From: Thiobacillus sp.
GTDB taxonomy: Bacteria > Pseudomonadota > Gammaproteobacteria > Burkholderiales > Thiobacillaceae
NCBI GenBank assembly: GCA_020057245.1
Contig: JAGVGD010000141.1
Location: forward strand, 1 to 64,000
Direction of reading: 5' to 3'
Length of the DNA stretch: 64,000 nt
The translations under genes were made by a program, and so were the position numbers. The notes under the pieces are model-generated. The model ran no database searches. It was given only the letters and a program-made list of their open reading frames with translations, and was not told the DNA's origin. Every line of letters begins with the position of its first letter. Positions within the stretch are counted from its first letter, which is position 1. Positions 30,357 through 40,809 of the stretch are shown here, piece by piece.

Positions 30357-30432
30357 TGGTGCCCCGAAGACGAATCGAACGTCCGACCTACCCCTTAGGA
30401 GGGGGTCGCTCTATCCACTGAGCTACCGAGGC
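30357..30432 (-). tRNA. tRNA-Arg(CCT)
   Basis: Minus strand GCCTCGGTAGCTCAGTGGATAGAGCGACCCCCTCCTAAGGGGTAGGTCGGACGTTCGATTCGTCTTCGGGGCACCA; anticodon CCT. Confidence 0.95.
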
Positions 30433-30518
30433 GTGGCGCGCATTCTACCGAATCCCGCCTCGATTTCCGAACGGCCCTGGCCCAGGATGGCGCACAAATC
30501 AAACGGATACGAAAAAAC

Positions 30519-31064
30519 ATGAGCAAACTGTTGCTGGGCGGACTGGCTGCATTTCTGGTGTTGGCAAGTGCCGTGCTGTGGATGCTGCGGCCGGGTTCGC
30601 AGCGCGTGGAGGGCAGCGTGGCGCCGGATTTCGCCCTGAGCGACCCGCAGGGAAAAACGCATCGCCTGCATGACTACGCAGGGCGTTGGCTCGTGCTGTA
30701 CTTCTATCCCAGAGACAACACGCCGATCTGCACCCGGGAGGCGTGCCGCTTTCGCGATGACATCGGCGTGCTGGGTGATCTGGGCGCCGCGGTGGTGGGC
30801 GTGAGCATGGATGATGCGCGCTCGCATGCCGATTTTTCCCGCAAATATCAATTACCTTTTCCGCTGCTATCCGATCCCGATGGGCGCACGGCTGCGGATT
30901 ACGACAGTCTGCTGAATCTGGGGTGGGTGAAATTCACCCGCCGCCGCACCTTCATCATCGGGCCGGACGGCCGCATCGCTGCGCGCTTCGACAAGGTCGA
31001 TCCGGCTGTGCATGTGCAGGAAGTGGCGCACGCCCTGCGCAAGCTGCAGCGCGCGGCTCAGTAA
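30519..31064 (+). CDS. peroxiredoxin (Bcp/AhpC-TSA type)
   Basis: APDFALSDPQGKTHRLHDYAGRWLVLYFYPRDNTPICTREACRFRDD. Confidence 0.9.
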   Translation: MSKLLLGGLAAFLVLASAVLWMLRPGSQRVEGSVAPDFALSDPQGKTHRLHDYAGRWLVLYFYPRDNTPICTREACRFRDDIGVLGDLGAAVVGVSMDDARSHADFSRKYQLPFPLLSDPDGRTAADYDSLLNLGWVKFTRRRTFIIGPDGRIAARFDKVDPAVHVQEVAHALRKLQRAAQ

Positions 31065-31068
31065 GGTT

Positions 31069-31632
31069 TCAGGTTTCCCCTGCGCGCTCGCGACGCGCCT
31101 TGGCGCCCCAGATCCAGACGTATTGCATGCCCGACACCGCGGCAATGATGAACACGCCGATGAACAAGGGGTTCAGCCAGGCATCGATGTCGAGTACGCG
31201 CGCCAGATCGGCGAGCACCAGGACCAGCAGCACAAACTCTGCAAACACATGTGTCTTGCCGAGCCAGGTGGGATGAATTTCCAGATGTCCCGCCATCCCG
31301 CGATAGCTCAACGCCCCCAGCACGATGATGCTGTCGCGCAACAGGATCGCCAGCGTCACCCATAACGGTATCGCCCCCGCCTGTGTCAGCAACACCAGAG
31401 TCACCACGCCCAGCGCCTTGTCGGCGACGCTATCGAGCGCGGCACCCAGCTGCGTCATCTGGTTGAGCCAGCGCGCCAGCAGGCCGTCGATGCCGTCCGA
31501 TACGGCCGCGGCGAGAAACAGCCAGCAAGCCGGTTCCCAGCGTTGCTGCAGGATCAGCCATGCCACAAGCGGCACGGCTGCCAGCCGCAGTATCGAAATG
31601 GCATTCGGCAGATTGAGGATGCGTTCGTTCAT
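31069..31632 (-). CDS. CDP-alcohol phosphatidyltransferase family protein
   Basis: DGIDGLLARWLNQMTQLGAALDSVADKALG motif; start MNERILNLPNAIS at 31632. Confidence 0.9.
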   Translation of the reverse strand: MNERILNLPNAISILRLAAVPLVAWLILQQRWEPACWLFLAAAVSDGIDGLLARWLNQMTQLGAALDSVADKALGVVTLVLLTQAGAIPLWVTLAILLRDSIIVLGALSYRGMAGHLEIHPTWLGKTHVFAEFVLLVLVLADLARVLDIDAWLNPLFIGVFIIAAVSGMQYVWIWGAKARRERAGET

Positions 31633-31646
31633 GGGGTAAACCCTAC

Positions 31647-34600
31647 TCAATTCAGCGGCTGTCTGGCAAGCTCGTCCCACAGTTTGTCGAGGCGTTTGGC
31701 CGACACCGGGTACGGGGTTTTCAGCTCCTGCGCAAACAGCGATATCCGCAGCTCTTCCAGTTGCCAGCGAAAGTCGTCCAGCGCCGCCGGCAGCTCGCCC
31801 TTCACCTGCGCGCGCCGCGCCAGATATTTGTTTTGCAGCGTCAGCACGCTGGCCATGCCGCGCGAATCGCGCACTTCGGAGGCCGGCAGTTTTTCCAGCC
31901 GTTTGAGTATGCCGCGCAGGTATCGCGTCAGATCGCGCAGATGCGCCCAAGCGGTGACGGTGATGAAGTCAGGCGGAACCAGCGCCGCCAGATGCGCCGT
32001 TTCATCGCGCATCGCCGCAGTGAACTGGGGTTTGGCATTCAGCCGCGCGGCCACTTGTACATGCAGGTCGAGAATGTCGGCCACTTCGCGCAACAGCGCC
32101 TGTTTGACCACCGCAACCCGGGGCTTGGCGCGCTCTTTCTGCTTGTCGAATTCGCGCAGCTTGCGCGGCGTGTCGTCGTCGCCCAGCAAGGCGCGGGTGG
32201 CGATCGCATCGATCAGCGCCTCGCGCAAAGCCTCGGCGCTGCCAAAGCTGCGGAATTTGAGCGCCAGTGCCGTTTCGCGCGACAAGTCCTTATCGAGCTG
32301 CTTGAACTGGGCCACCAGGGCGATGCGCAACAGCCGCACCACCCCGCGCCGGGTTTCGCTTGCCGCCGCATCGACCGTATCGAGCAGGCGCAGATCGACG
32401 CTCTCGCCGGTATCGACCAGCGCAGGATAGCCGGTCAGCTCACGTCCGCCACGCTTGAACTTCACCTGCTCCGGCAGATCGCCGAAACTCCACTCCATCA
32501 AGCCGGTGCGCTCGAATTCGCTGTCTTCGGCGCCGCCGCCGTAGGTTATCCGCGCCGCGCCGCCGAGTTGCTGACGCAGCGCAACAAGATCGCGCCCGCT
32601 GGCGAGTTCCTGCCCGCTGTCGTCGATCACGCTGAAGTTCATTTTCAGATGGGCTGAAAACTCGCCCGACCATTCATCGGGATGAATGTCGGTGCCGGCT
32701 TTCTTGCGGACATACGCCGCCAGCGCCTGGGTCAACACCAGCTCGCCGGGCTTCGCCACGCCGAGAAAGGCCGTCACCGTGTCGGGCAAGGGAATCAGCG
32801 GGCGGCGCTTGTCCTTGGGCAGCAGCTTCAGCAAGGCCGTGAGCTTTTCGCGAATCAGGCCGGGCACCAGCCAGTCGGCCTGCGCCGCCTCGATACGGTT
32901 GAGCAGATACAGCGGCAGCTGCAGCGTCACGCCGTCGAGCGGATGGCCCGGCTCGAAGCGATATTTGAGTTTGCACGCGACGCCGTCGACCAGCATGGTT
33001 TCGGGAAACAGGGTGTGATCCGCGCCCAGGGCTTCGCCCAGAATGTCCTCGCGCTGCAGGAGCATGACTTTCGGGTTCGCGGCCTCGGCCTGCTGCCGCC
33101 ATTTCTCGAACGCCGCGCCGTTGTGGATGTCGGCCGGAATGCGCGCGTCGAACACGCGGAAGATGCGTTCTTCGTCCAGCCACACGCCCGACTTGCGCGC
33201 CTTGTGTTCGAGGTCCTCGATTTCCTGAACCAGCGCGCGATTGTGCGGCAGCCATTTCGCCTGCGTGTCGTAATCGCCTGCCACCAGCGCGCCGCGGATG
33301 AACAGTTCGCGGGACAGCACCGGGTCGATGCTGCCATAGTGAATCTTGCGGCGCGCCACCAGGGTGATGCCATACAGGCTGACGCGCTCGAACGCGACCA
33401 CGCGTGCGCCCTCCTTTTCCCAGTGCGGCTCGATGAACATGCGGGTGAGCAGATGCTGGCCGGCCGCCTCGATCCATTCCGGCCGCACTTCGGCGACGGT
33501 GCGCGCCAGCAGGCGGCCGGTGTCGGTCAACTCGGCCGCCATGATCCACTTCGGGCCCTTTTTCGCCAGCGCCGAACCGGGGTGGATGGCCAGCTTGATG
33601 CCGCGCGCACCCTGGTAATTGCCCTCGCCGGGCCGGGCTCGGCCCGCGCCCTCACCCGGCTTGGCACGCGCCTTGACGTCGTCCGACTTGAAGCCGATGT
33701 TGCCGAGCAGGCCGGTCAGCAGGCTTTGGTGAATCGTGTCGTAGCCGGCGGCTTTCTCGTTTTCGCGCAGTCCGAGTTCGGCGACCTGGGCATGCAGCTG
33801 GCCGTGGATATCGCGCCACTCGCGCATCCGCCGCGGCGACAGGAAATGATCCTGCAGCAGCGTCTGCAACTGGCGGTTGGTTTTCTTGTGCTGCACCTGC
33901 TCCTCGTACCAGCGCCACAGTTTCAGCCAGCCCATGAAGTCCGAGCGTTCGTCGGCGAACAGCTTGTGCTTTTCATCGGCCGCCTGCGCGCGTTCCATCG
34001 GCCGGTCGCGCGGATCCTGCACCGACAGCGCGCTGGCGATGATCAGCACTTCGTTGACGCAACGCTGCTGCTCCGCCGCCAATAACATTCGAGCGATGCG
34101 CGGGTCGAGCGGCAGCTTGCCGAGCTTCTTGCCGATGTCGGTGAGCCGCCCCTGCTCGTCCAGCGCATGCAGTTCGGCCAGCAGCTGATAACCGTCACTC
34201 ACCAGCCGCGAACTCGGCGGATCGATGAAGGGGAAACCCACCACGTCGCCCAGCCCCAGCGTCTTCATGCGCAGGATCACGCCGGCCAGCGAGGAGCGCA
34301 GCAATTCGGGATCAGTGAAGCGCGGACGGTTGACGAAATCGGCCTCGTCGTACAAACGGATGCAGACGCCGTCCGCCACCCGGCCGCAGCGCCCGGCGCG
34401 CTGGTTGGCCGACGCCTGCGAGATTTTCTCGATCAGTAATTGCTCGACCTTGTTGCGCGCCGAGTAGCGCTTCACTCGCGCGGTGCCGGGGTCGATCACG
34501 TAGCGGATGCCCGGCACGGTGAGCGAGGTTTCCGCCACGTTGGTCGCCAGCACGATGCGCCGCGACTGATTGGAGGATTTGAAAATCGCGTCCTGCTCGG

Positions 34601-35432
34601 CCACCGACAGCCGCGAAAACAGCGGCAGGATTTCGGTGCCGGGCGGATGATGTTTGCGCAGCGCTTCGGCGGTGTCGCGGATCTCGCGTTCGCCCGGCAG
34701 AAACACCAGGATGTCGCCGGAGCCGAGGCGCGCCAGTTCGTCGGTGGCGTCGAGGATGGCGGCGATCTGATCGGGGGCGTCCTTGTCCTTTTTTTCGCGC
34801 TCGCCTTTGGCCGGGGTGGCGGGCTCCTCGCGCTCGATCGGTCGCCAGCGCATCTCCACCGGGTAGGTGCGCCCCGACACTTCGATCACCGGCGCATGGT
34901 TGAAATGCTGGGAGAAGCGTTCGGCGTCGATGGTGGCCGAGGTGATTACCACGCGCAGGTCGCTGCGCTTTTCCACCAGCGTCTTCAGATAACCCAACAG
35001 GAAATCGATGTTGAGACTGCGCTCGTGCGCCTCGTCGATGATGATGGTGTCGTAGCGCGACAGCAGCGGATCGCCCTGGCTCTCGGCCAGCAGGATGCCG
35101 TCAGTCATCACCTTGATCGCGGTGTCGTGGCGCACCTTGTCGGTGAAGCGCACCTTGTAGCCGACGATGCCGCCCAACTCGCTGCCCAGTTCCTGCGCGA
35201 TGCGCGCCGCCACCGAACGCGCGGCGATGCGGCGCGGCTGGGTGCAGCCGATCAGCTTGCCCGGACGCACGCCGATTTCCATGCACATCTTGGGAATCTG
35301 CGTGGTCTTGCCCGATCCGGTTTCGCCGCACAGGATCAGTACCCGGTTATTTTGCAGCGCGGCGAGGATGTCGTCGCGGCGGGCGCTGACGGGCAGGTCG
35401 GGGTAGTGGATATTCAAATCAGGGCTCGACAA
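31647..35432 (-). CDS. hrpA: ATP-dependent RNA helicase HrpA
   Basis: GETGSGKTTQIPKMC, DEAHERSLNIDFLLGYL; 1261 aa with HrpA C-terminal region. Confidence 0.95.
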   Translation of the reverse strand: MSSPDLNIHYPDLPVSARRDDILAALQNNRVLILCGETGSGKTTQIPKMCMEIGVRPGKLIGCTQPRRIAARSVAARIAQELGSELGGIVGYKVRFTDKVRHDTAIKVMTDGILLAESQGDPLLSRYDTIIIDEAHERSLNIDFLLGYLKTLVEKRSDLRVVITSATIDAERFSQHFNHAPVIEVSGRTYPVEMRWRPIEREEPATPAKGEREKKDKDAPDQIAAILDATDELARLGSGDILVFLPGEREIRDTAEALRKHHPPGTEILPLFSRLSVAEQDAIFKSSNQSRRIVLATNVAETSLTVPGIRYVIDPGTARVKRYSARNKVEQLLIEKISQASANQRAGRCGRVADGVCIRLYDEADFVNRPRFTDPELLRSSLAGVILRMKTLGLGDVVGFPFIDPPSSRLVSDGYQLLAELHALDEQGRLTDIGKKLGKLPLDPRIARMLLAAEQQRCVNEVLIIASALSVQDPRDRPMERAQAADEKHKLFADERSDFMGWLKLWRWYEEQVQHKKTNRQLQTLLQDHFLSPRRMREWRDIHGQLHAQVAELGLRENEKAAGYDTIHQSLLTGLLGNIGFKSDDVKARAKPGEGAGRARPGEGNYQGARGIKLAIHPGSALAKKGPKWIMAAELTDTGRLLARTVAEVRPEWIEAAGQHLLTRMFIEPHWEKEGARVVAFERVSLYGITLVARRKIHYGSIDPVLSRELFIRGALVAGDYDTQAKWLPHNRALVQEIEDLEHKARKSGVWLDEERIFRVFDARIPADIHNGAAFEKWRQQAEAANPKVMLLQREDILGEALGADHTLFPETMLVDGVACKLKYRFEPGHPLDGVTLQLPLYLLNRIEAAQADWLVPGLIREKLTALLKLLPKDKRRPLIPLPDTVTAFLGVAKPGELVLTQALAAYVRKKAGTDIHPDEWSGEFSAHLKMNFSVIDDSGQELASGRDLVALRQQLGGAARITYGGGAEDSEFERTGLMEWSFGDLPEQVKFKRGGRELTGYPALVDTGESVDLRLLDTVDAAASETRRGVVRLLRIALVAQFKQLDKDLSRETALALKFRSFGSAEALREALIDAIATRALLGDDDTPRKLREFDKQKERAKPRVAVVKQALLREVADILDLHVQVAARLNAKPQFTAAMRDETAHLAALVPPDFITVTAWAHLRDLTRYLRGILKRLEKLPASEVRDSRGMASVLTLQNKYLARRAQVKGELPAALDDFRWQLEELRISLFAQELKTPYPVSAKRLDKLWDELARQPLN

Positions 35433-35471
35433 TTCAAAACGATCCGCGCGGCAGCGCGAAGAAAAGAAGAT

Positions 35472-36152
35472 TTATTTGTTCTGGATATACCGCGCATCGT
35501 CAAAGCTTTCGACCCAGTCGGGACGGTAAACCACCATCACTGTGACCATCATGCCGGTTGTGAATGCCTCGCCCCAGCTGATCAGCAGGGCATACGGCGT
35601 GTAGTGGGCAAGCAGATAATCGAGCGTGTAGGCGCCGCCCAGCGCCATCAGCGCAGTCGTCGCCAGCCCGATCGCCGCTACCGACAAGGCTGCGCCGAAA
35701 AAGCCATTACCCAGCACATAGATGAAAAAGTGATTCGGCAGGAAACGTTCCAGCAGGCGGAAGACGCCCCAGCTGACTGCAGCAGGCAAAGCGGCCGTCA
35801 GCAGCGCATCCGCACCCAGCGCCTCCCAGCTGCCGCGCCCGAACACGGCGTTGGCAAACAGAATCAGCCCCCCCGCACAGGTGGCGCGCCAGAAGCCGAA
35901 CATCAGCGTCAGCGCTGCCATACCATACAGATGAAACGACAGGCCCGGCTTCACCCCGGCGCGGATTTGCCACAAGGCCAGCACCACCACGGTGGCACCG
36001 AGAAACAGATTCAACCGCCGCGGATCAGCCAATTGCCGCCAGTCGCCCGACATCAGCCAGCGCCATGCCAGAAATACCAGCCCCAGCCAGCCCGCCCACT
36101 GAATTGATTCAGGGAACACAGATGCAAACAAGGCAGGCGCGGTAAAATTCAT
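35472..36152 (-). CDS. energy-coupling factor ABC transporter permease (CbiM-like)
   Basis: Polytopic membrane protein with [29 protein letters not shown]. Confidence 0.75.
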   Translation of the reverse strand: MNFTAPALFASVFPESIQWAGWLGLVFLAWRWLMSGDWRQLADPRRLNLFLGATVVVLALWQIRAGVKPGLSFHLYGMAALTLMFGFWRATCAGGLILFANAVFGRGSWEALGADALLTAALPAAVSWGVFRLLERFLPNHFFIYVLGNGFFGAALSVAAIGLATTALMALGGAYTLDYLLAHYTPYALLISWGEAFTTGMMVTVMVVYRPDWVESFDDARYIQNK

Positions 36153-36201
36153 GGCCGGATTTTACGCGATGCGTCCCCACCCCGCCGCCACGAAAGCGCT
36201 T

Positions 36202-36960
36202 ATGACCCCCACCGCCAACAAACCGCTGACCGACAACGAACTGGCCGCCTACAGCGATCTCATTCACGACATCGCCGAGCGCGCCGATATTGCGCTGTCG
36301 CTCGAAGGCATCGACGGCTTCGCCACCGCGCTGCTGGTTGCGCCCCGTCCTGTCCTGCCGGAAGAGTTCTTACCTGTGCTGCTGAGCGAAGCGGACGCCC
36401 GCGCGTTCAAGGACGCAGCCGAGCAAGGGCAATTCATGGACTACTTCAACCGCCGCTGGAATGAAATCAAGCGCGCACTGGCCGCCCCGGTGGAAAACCT
36501 GGCCGACCCCAAGGCCCTGGCGCCGCTGATCATGGACTGGGAAGGCCTGCTGGCCGAACTACCGAAAAAAGAAGCCGATGAAGTCAGGCAGGACATGCCC
36601 GCCTACGGCCAGCTGTGGGCCGCCGGCTTCCTGATCGTGGTCGAACACTGGGAAGACGATTGGTCGCTGCCGGAAGACAGCAAGGATGAAACCTTCGTCG
36701 ACGCCTGCCTCGATCCGTTCTACGCGTTGATCACCCCGGAAGCCGACTGGACGTCAGAAGAGCGCAAGCTCAACCGCGACGAGCACGTTGCCAGCGCGAT
36801 ATGGGGCGCTTACGACCTGCGCGAATTCTGGCTCGACCGCGGCTTTGTGCCGCACGCCCCGATCCGCAAGGAACCCGAACCCGGCCGCAACGACCCCTGT
36901 CCGTGCGGCAGCGGCAAGAAATTCAAGAAATGCTGCGGCGCGGACGACACCGTTCATTGA
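36202..36960 (+). CDS. YecA/UPF0149 family protein with SEC-C motif
   Basis: C-terminal [20 protein letters not shown]. Confidence 0.85.
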   Translation: MTPTANKPLTDNELAAYSDLIHDIAERADIALSLEGIDGFATALLVAPRPVLPEEFLPVLLSEADARAFKDAAEQGQFMDYFNRRWNEIKRALAAPVENLADPKALAPLIMDWEGLLAELPKKEADEVRQDMPAYGQLWAAGFLIVVEHWEDDWSLPEDSKDETFVDACLDPFYALITPEADWTSEERKLNRDEHVASAIWGAYDLREFWLDRGFVPHAPIRKEPEPGRNDPCPCGSGKKFKKCCGADDTVH

Positions 36961-37142
36961 GTAGAACCCGTCTTGCCTGACGCCCTATCGGGTCACAAAA
37001 GAACCGCGCAGCAAAAGGGCCGACTAGCCCTGAATGCTTAAATGCCACCAGAACCACAGCAATCCACCAATGCTGCTGATGCCGAATATCAGACACCAGA
37101 GCGAATCAAGCAGGTCTGCGTGATTGTTCATCATCGCGAGCA

Positions 37143-37820
37143 TCAGGCTGGCTGCTTGCCGACGAGTTGGTCGCCATGCTTCTGCTTGAGCGTTTCCAGC
37201 GCATGCGTGGCTTCGCGGCGGCGGCCTGCATCGGCATCTTCGCGCCCGGGGCGGGCAGGGGCGGCCAGGGCCCGTTTCAGATGGTCGGCTGCCTTCGCAT
37301 ACTCACCCTGGTCGGCGAGCAGATCCGCATAGAAGTAATGGGGGTCGATCCCGTCCGGATTGAGGGCGAGCGCCTTCTCAAAATAAGCCTTCGCTTTCTG
37401 CTTGTCGCCGAATCCGAGCGGCCAGCCCGGCACCTTGGCGTAGAGACTGCCGAGCGAGTTGTAGACGGAGCCATCCAGCGCAGCCGGATTGATTTTCTCG
37501 GCCGCAAGCAGGTAGTCGCGTGCGTCTTTGGCCTTGCCGAGTCCGCCCAGCCCGCCTTCGGCTTTGGCTGCACTGGCGAGAACGATGGCCAGCCAGATCA
37601 GCGGCTCGGCCTTACCGGGAAAGATTTGGGTGAGTTGCTGGGCCTGCGCAATCAGGGGGGCGAAGGCAGCCTCTCTGCCAGCTTCGGGAATCTGGTAGGA
37701 CACCTTCGCCCAGCGATGGCCGATGTCGGCAATGGCGTCATCCAGATTGGGCTGGGCAGCCATACCGGCAGCATTCAGGCTGGCGAAGAGGATCAGGGTG
37801 GCGATGGATTTGCGGAACAT
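37143..37820 (-). CDS. tetratricopeptide-repeat periplasmic protein
   Basis: Signal peptide MFRKSIATLILFASLNAAGMAAQ and KAKAYFEKALALNPDGIDPHYFYADLLADQGEYAKAADHLKRAL. Confidence 0.75.
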   Translation of the reverse strand: MFRKSIATLILFASLNAAGMAAQPNLDDAIADIGHRWAKVSYQIPEAGREAAFAPLIAQAQQLTQIFPGKAEPLIWLAIVLASAAKAEGGLGGLGKAKDARDYLLAAEKINPAALDGSVYNSLGSLYAKVPGWPLGFGDKQKAKAYFEKALALNPDGIDPHYFYADLLADQGEYAKAADHLKRALAAPARPGREDADAGRRREATHALETLKQKHGDQLVGKQPA

Positions 37821-37842
37821 GGTGATTCTCCGGGTAAATGGA

Positions 37843-38649
37843 TTAGCGGGTGGATTCGGCGGCAAAGGGGCGCATCTGGTCGACCTGCTTGATCAGGCTG
37901 GGGTCGACCAATCGCGGCAGGATGGAATTGATGCGCACGAAAAGCTTCTCGGGCCAGCCGAGGTAACGCTCCCGGTCGTTGCGCTCGATGGCGGCAATGA
38001 CGCTGGCCGCGACGCTTTCCGGATCGTCCTGGTTCATCTTCAGGGCGTTCGCCATGCGGGTGACCGCACTGCGGTTGAAAGCGGTTCGGGTAAAACGCGG
38101 GGCGACGTAAGTGACGCCGATACCGGTTCCTGCCAGTTCGCGCCGCAGAGCTTCGGAAAAACCACGCAGCGCGAACTTGCTGGCCGAATAGGACGCGAAA
38201 CAGGGAAAACCAATCGAGCCAAAAATGGAGCCCAGATTGACGATCTGCCCCTTGCCGTTTTTGAGCAGGTGCGGCAGCAAGGCGTTGGTCAACGCGATCG
38301 GTGCGATGGTGTTGATGTTGAACAGCGTCGCCGTGTCGGCGGCACTTTCCTCGGCAAAAAATCCGAAGTTCTGCACGCCCGCACAATTGATCAGGATATC
38401 GATGTGCCCCGCCTGGGCGAGCGCATCCTGAACCAGGCGGGCCGGCTCGCCGGGCAGCGCGAGGTCGCCGACCAGCGGCAGGACCTTGCCTCCCGAGGCG
38501 CTGAGCTTTGCAGCGAACGCGACCAGCTTGTCTGCGTCGCGATTGATCAGGATCAGTGTTGCGCCGCGCTGGGCAAGCTGGCGGGCGATGGCGCCGCCGA
38601 TGCCGCCGCTGGCGCCGGTGATCAGAATCGTGCTGTCGGCAATTTTCAT
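37843..38649 (-). CDS. SDR family oxidoreductase
   Basis: ILITGASGGIGGAIARQLAQRGATLILINRD, YSASKFALRG. Confidence 0.92.
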   Translation of the reverse strand: MKIADSTILITGASGGIGGAIARQLAQRGATLILINRDADKLVAFAAKLSASGGKVLPLVGDLALPGEPARLVQDALAQAGHIDILINCAGVQNFGFFAEESAADTATLFNINTIAPIALTNALLPHLLKNGKGQIVNLGSIFGSIGFPCFASYSASKFALRGFSEALRRELAGTGIGVTYVAPRFTRTAFNRSAVTRMANALKMNQDDPESVAASVIAAIERNDRERYLGWPEKLFVRINSILPRLVDPSLIKQVDQMRPFAAESTR

Positions 38650-39305
38650 GCGTACGCCTCGATCTCGATGCTGCGAAACACATTGCCGTAGAGGCGGAAG
38701 AAGGTTTTGGCATGCGCCACGACGGCTTCGCGGTCAGCCGGCGTATCGAGGCGATTGACCAGTTGCTCGAAATCGCCGATGTGCTCGACGTCGAGCGCGC
38801 CATGGCTGCTCAGGTAGCTGAAGGCGCTGGGCGGCAGATCGAGCGCGTCCTGCAGTGCGCGCGCCGCATTCGAGGCCAGGCTGACGCTGGTGCCTTCGAG
38901 CACATACACCATCCCGAAAAAGCCGACCGGATTGCGCCGCATGACCGTGTCGTAGGCATAGGCAACCATCACATCGGTGTCGAAGTCGGGCGTGCTGGCC
39001 CGGACTGCCGCGACATCGCCGCCAGCGGCGGCGATGTCGTTGAGGATCCATTCGTGATGACCGAGCTCTTCCTCGATGTAGTGGGCAACGGCGCTGCGCA
39101 GCCATTCCTGGCGGTCGGGCAGGCGCGAACCGCAAGCCATGAGCAGCGGAACGGTGTGCTTGACGTGATGGAAGGCACGGCTTAAAAACTGGATGTAATG
39201 CCGCCGGGTCACCTGGCCCGTCAGGGCGGCCGTGATCAACGGCGCTGAAAGCAGGGCGTCCCGTTCATTGGCCGTGGCGTGCTGAAGCTGTTGATAGAAG
39301 TCCAT
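38646..39305 (-). CDS. iron-containing redox enzyme, heme-oxygenase-like (TenA/PqqC-like)
   Basis: HYIEEELGHHEWILNDI metal-ligand-type helix; start MDFYQQLQHATANERD at 39305. Confidence 0.72.
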   Translation of the reverse strand: MDFYQQLQHATANERDALLSAPLITAALTGQVTRRHYIQFLSRAFHHVKHTVPLLMACGSRLPDRQEWLRSAVAHYIEEELGHHEWILNDIAAAGGDVAAVRASTPDFDTDVMVAYAYDTVMRRNPVGFFGMVYVLEGTSVSLASNAARALQDALDLPPSAFSYLSSHGALDVEHIGDFEQLVNRLDTPADREAVVAHAKTFFRLYGNVFRSIEIEAYA

Positions 39306-39321
39306 GGAATTCCTGTTCTGA

Positions 39322-40809
39322 TCAAGGTTGATACAAGGCATCGATCTGGGCGGCGTAACGCCCGAGAATCGCGGTGCGTCGCAAGCGACCGTTCGGTGTC
39401 GATAGGCCGTTGCCGGGGGTGAAAGGCTCGGCTGCACTTATCCAGCGATGCACCTGAGCATAGTCAGGCAGCCGGCGATTGGCCTGGTCCAGTGCGGCTT
39501 CGATGTCATCCTGCAGGGTTCCTGGGCGCGGCACGATCACCGCGCAGTTGAAGGGCCTGGCTTCGCCAAAGATGGCGACCTGGGCAATCCCCGGGTGAGC
39601 CACCAGTTCGCCTTCCACCCACTCGGGCGCAACGTTGCGACCGAAGGACGTGATGAACAGGTTTTTTTTGCGGCCAGTGAGGAAGAGGAAACCGTCCGCG
39701 TCGAGATAGCCGAGATCGCCGGTGGCGATGAAGTCCAGCGCGTGCGTATCGCCCGTCTCTCCCAGGTAGCCGTGCCAGGGCGTGCCGCGGATCAGGATTT
39801 CGCCATCGCCGGCGAAGTTGATCCGGATATGTGGCAAGGGCTTGCCGACACTGCCATCACGGCTTTCTCCTGGCCGGCTGACGGCGACTACGGACCCGCA
39901 CTCTGACAAGCCATAGCCCTCATAAACGGGTAGGCCCAGCGCCCGCGCATTTTCGAGCAGACGCCCCGAAATCGGGGCGCCGCCCACCGCCAGATAACGC
40001 AAGGAACGGGGCATGACGGCACCGGCCTGGCCTGCCGTCACCACCGCCTGCAGCATCTGCGGGACCATGATCGCGCTGCTCGCCTGCCACGCGTTCAGTG
40101 CATTCAGCAGGCGCCCGACATCCAGTCCAGAACTTCCGGACAGACCAACTGCGGCGAGCCGGGGCAGGCAAACCGTGGCACCCGCCAGCAGCGGGGTATA
40201 GATGCCACCGACGTTCTCCAGCAGCGTCGCCAGCGGCAGCAGGCACAGATGCCGGTCGTCGCGGCGGGCCTCGCTGGCGAAGCCCAGGGATTCGGCCACG
40301 GTTTCCATCACCTCCCGGCTCAGGCACACACCCTTTGGTTCTCCGGTCGTGCCCGAGGTGAAGGTCACCTTCTGCGTGCCGGCAGGAAGGGAAGAGGCGT
40401 CTGCTGCAACTGTCTGCAAACGAACCCGCTGCAAAGACCCGTAAAACGGCTCCACCGGCAAGCCAGACTGCTGCAACGCCGTCAGCAGCCGTTCCGGCTG
40501 GTCGGTCAGCACCTGGTCGATCCCGGCTGTCTTGATCACGTGGGCAAGCTGGGCAGCAGAAAAGAACGGCGGCAGCGGAATGGTGGGGATGCCGGCTGCG
40601 TGCGCGGCAAGATCGGCCAGCGCCCACTCCTTGCCGTTGTCGGCGAGGATGCCCAGCACGCGCGGACCGCACGCCCGTAACTGATGAGCCAGCCATTCGA
40701 TTTCCGGCAGCAACTCGCCATAGGTCAGCGAACGGGTCTCATCCTGCAGCGCCACCTTCAGGGGATCGCTGGCGGCATGACGCTGCAGGGCAGCGATGAG
40801 CCGGCTCAT
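39322..40809 (-). CDS. AMP-dependent acyl ligase/synthetase
   Basis: KVTFTSGTTGEPKGVCLSRE, YEGYGLSECGSVVAVSRPGE, TGRKKNLFITSFGRNVAPEWVE. Confidence 0.93.
   Translation of the reverse strand: MSRLIAALQRHAASDPLKVALQDETRSLTYGELLPEIEWLAHQLRACGPRVLGILADNGKEWALADLAAHAAGIPTIPLPPFFSAAQLAHVIKTAGIDQVLTDQPERLLTALQQSGLPVEPFYGSLQRVRLQTVAADASSLPAGTQKVTFTSGTTGEPKGVCLSREVMETVAESLGFASEARRDDRHLCLLPLATLLENVGGIYTPLLAGATVCLPRLAAVGLSGSSGLDVGRLLNALNAWQASSAIMVPQMLQAVVTAGQAGAVMPRSLRYLAVGGAPISGRLLENARALGLPVYEGYGLSECGSVVAVSRPGESRDGSVGKPLPHIRINFAGDGEILIRGTPWHGYLGETGDTHALDFIATGDLGYLDADGFLFLTGRKKNLFITSFGRNVAPEWVEGELVAHPGIAQVAIFGEARPFNCAVIVPRPGTLQDDIEAALDQANRRLPDYAQVHRWISAAEPFTPGNGLSTPNGRLRRTAILGRYAAQIDALYQP

Larger units (their letters stand above)
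21097..30379. mobile_element. phage-satellite/PICI-like integrated island at tRNA-Arg(CCT)
   Basis: P4-type integrase beside tRNA-Arg; duplicated tRNA 3' end TGGTGCCC(C)GAAGACGAATCGAA at 21097-21118 and 30357-30379; AlpA, primase-type genes, TerS and capsid inside. Confidence 0.9.
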
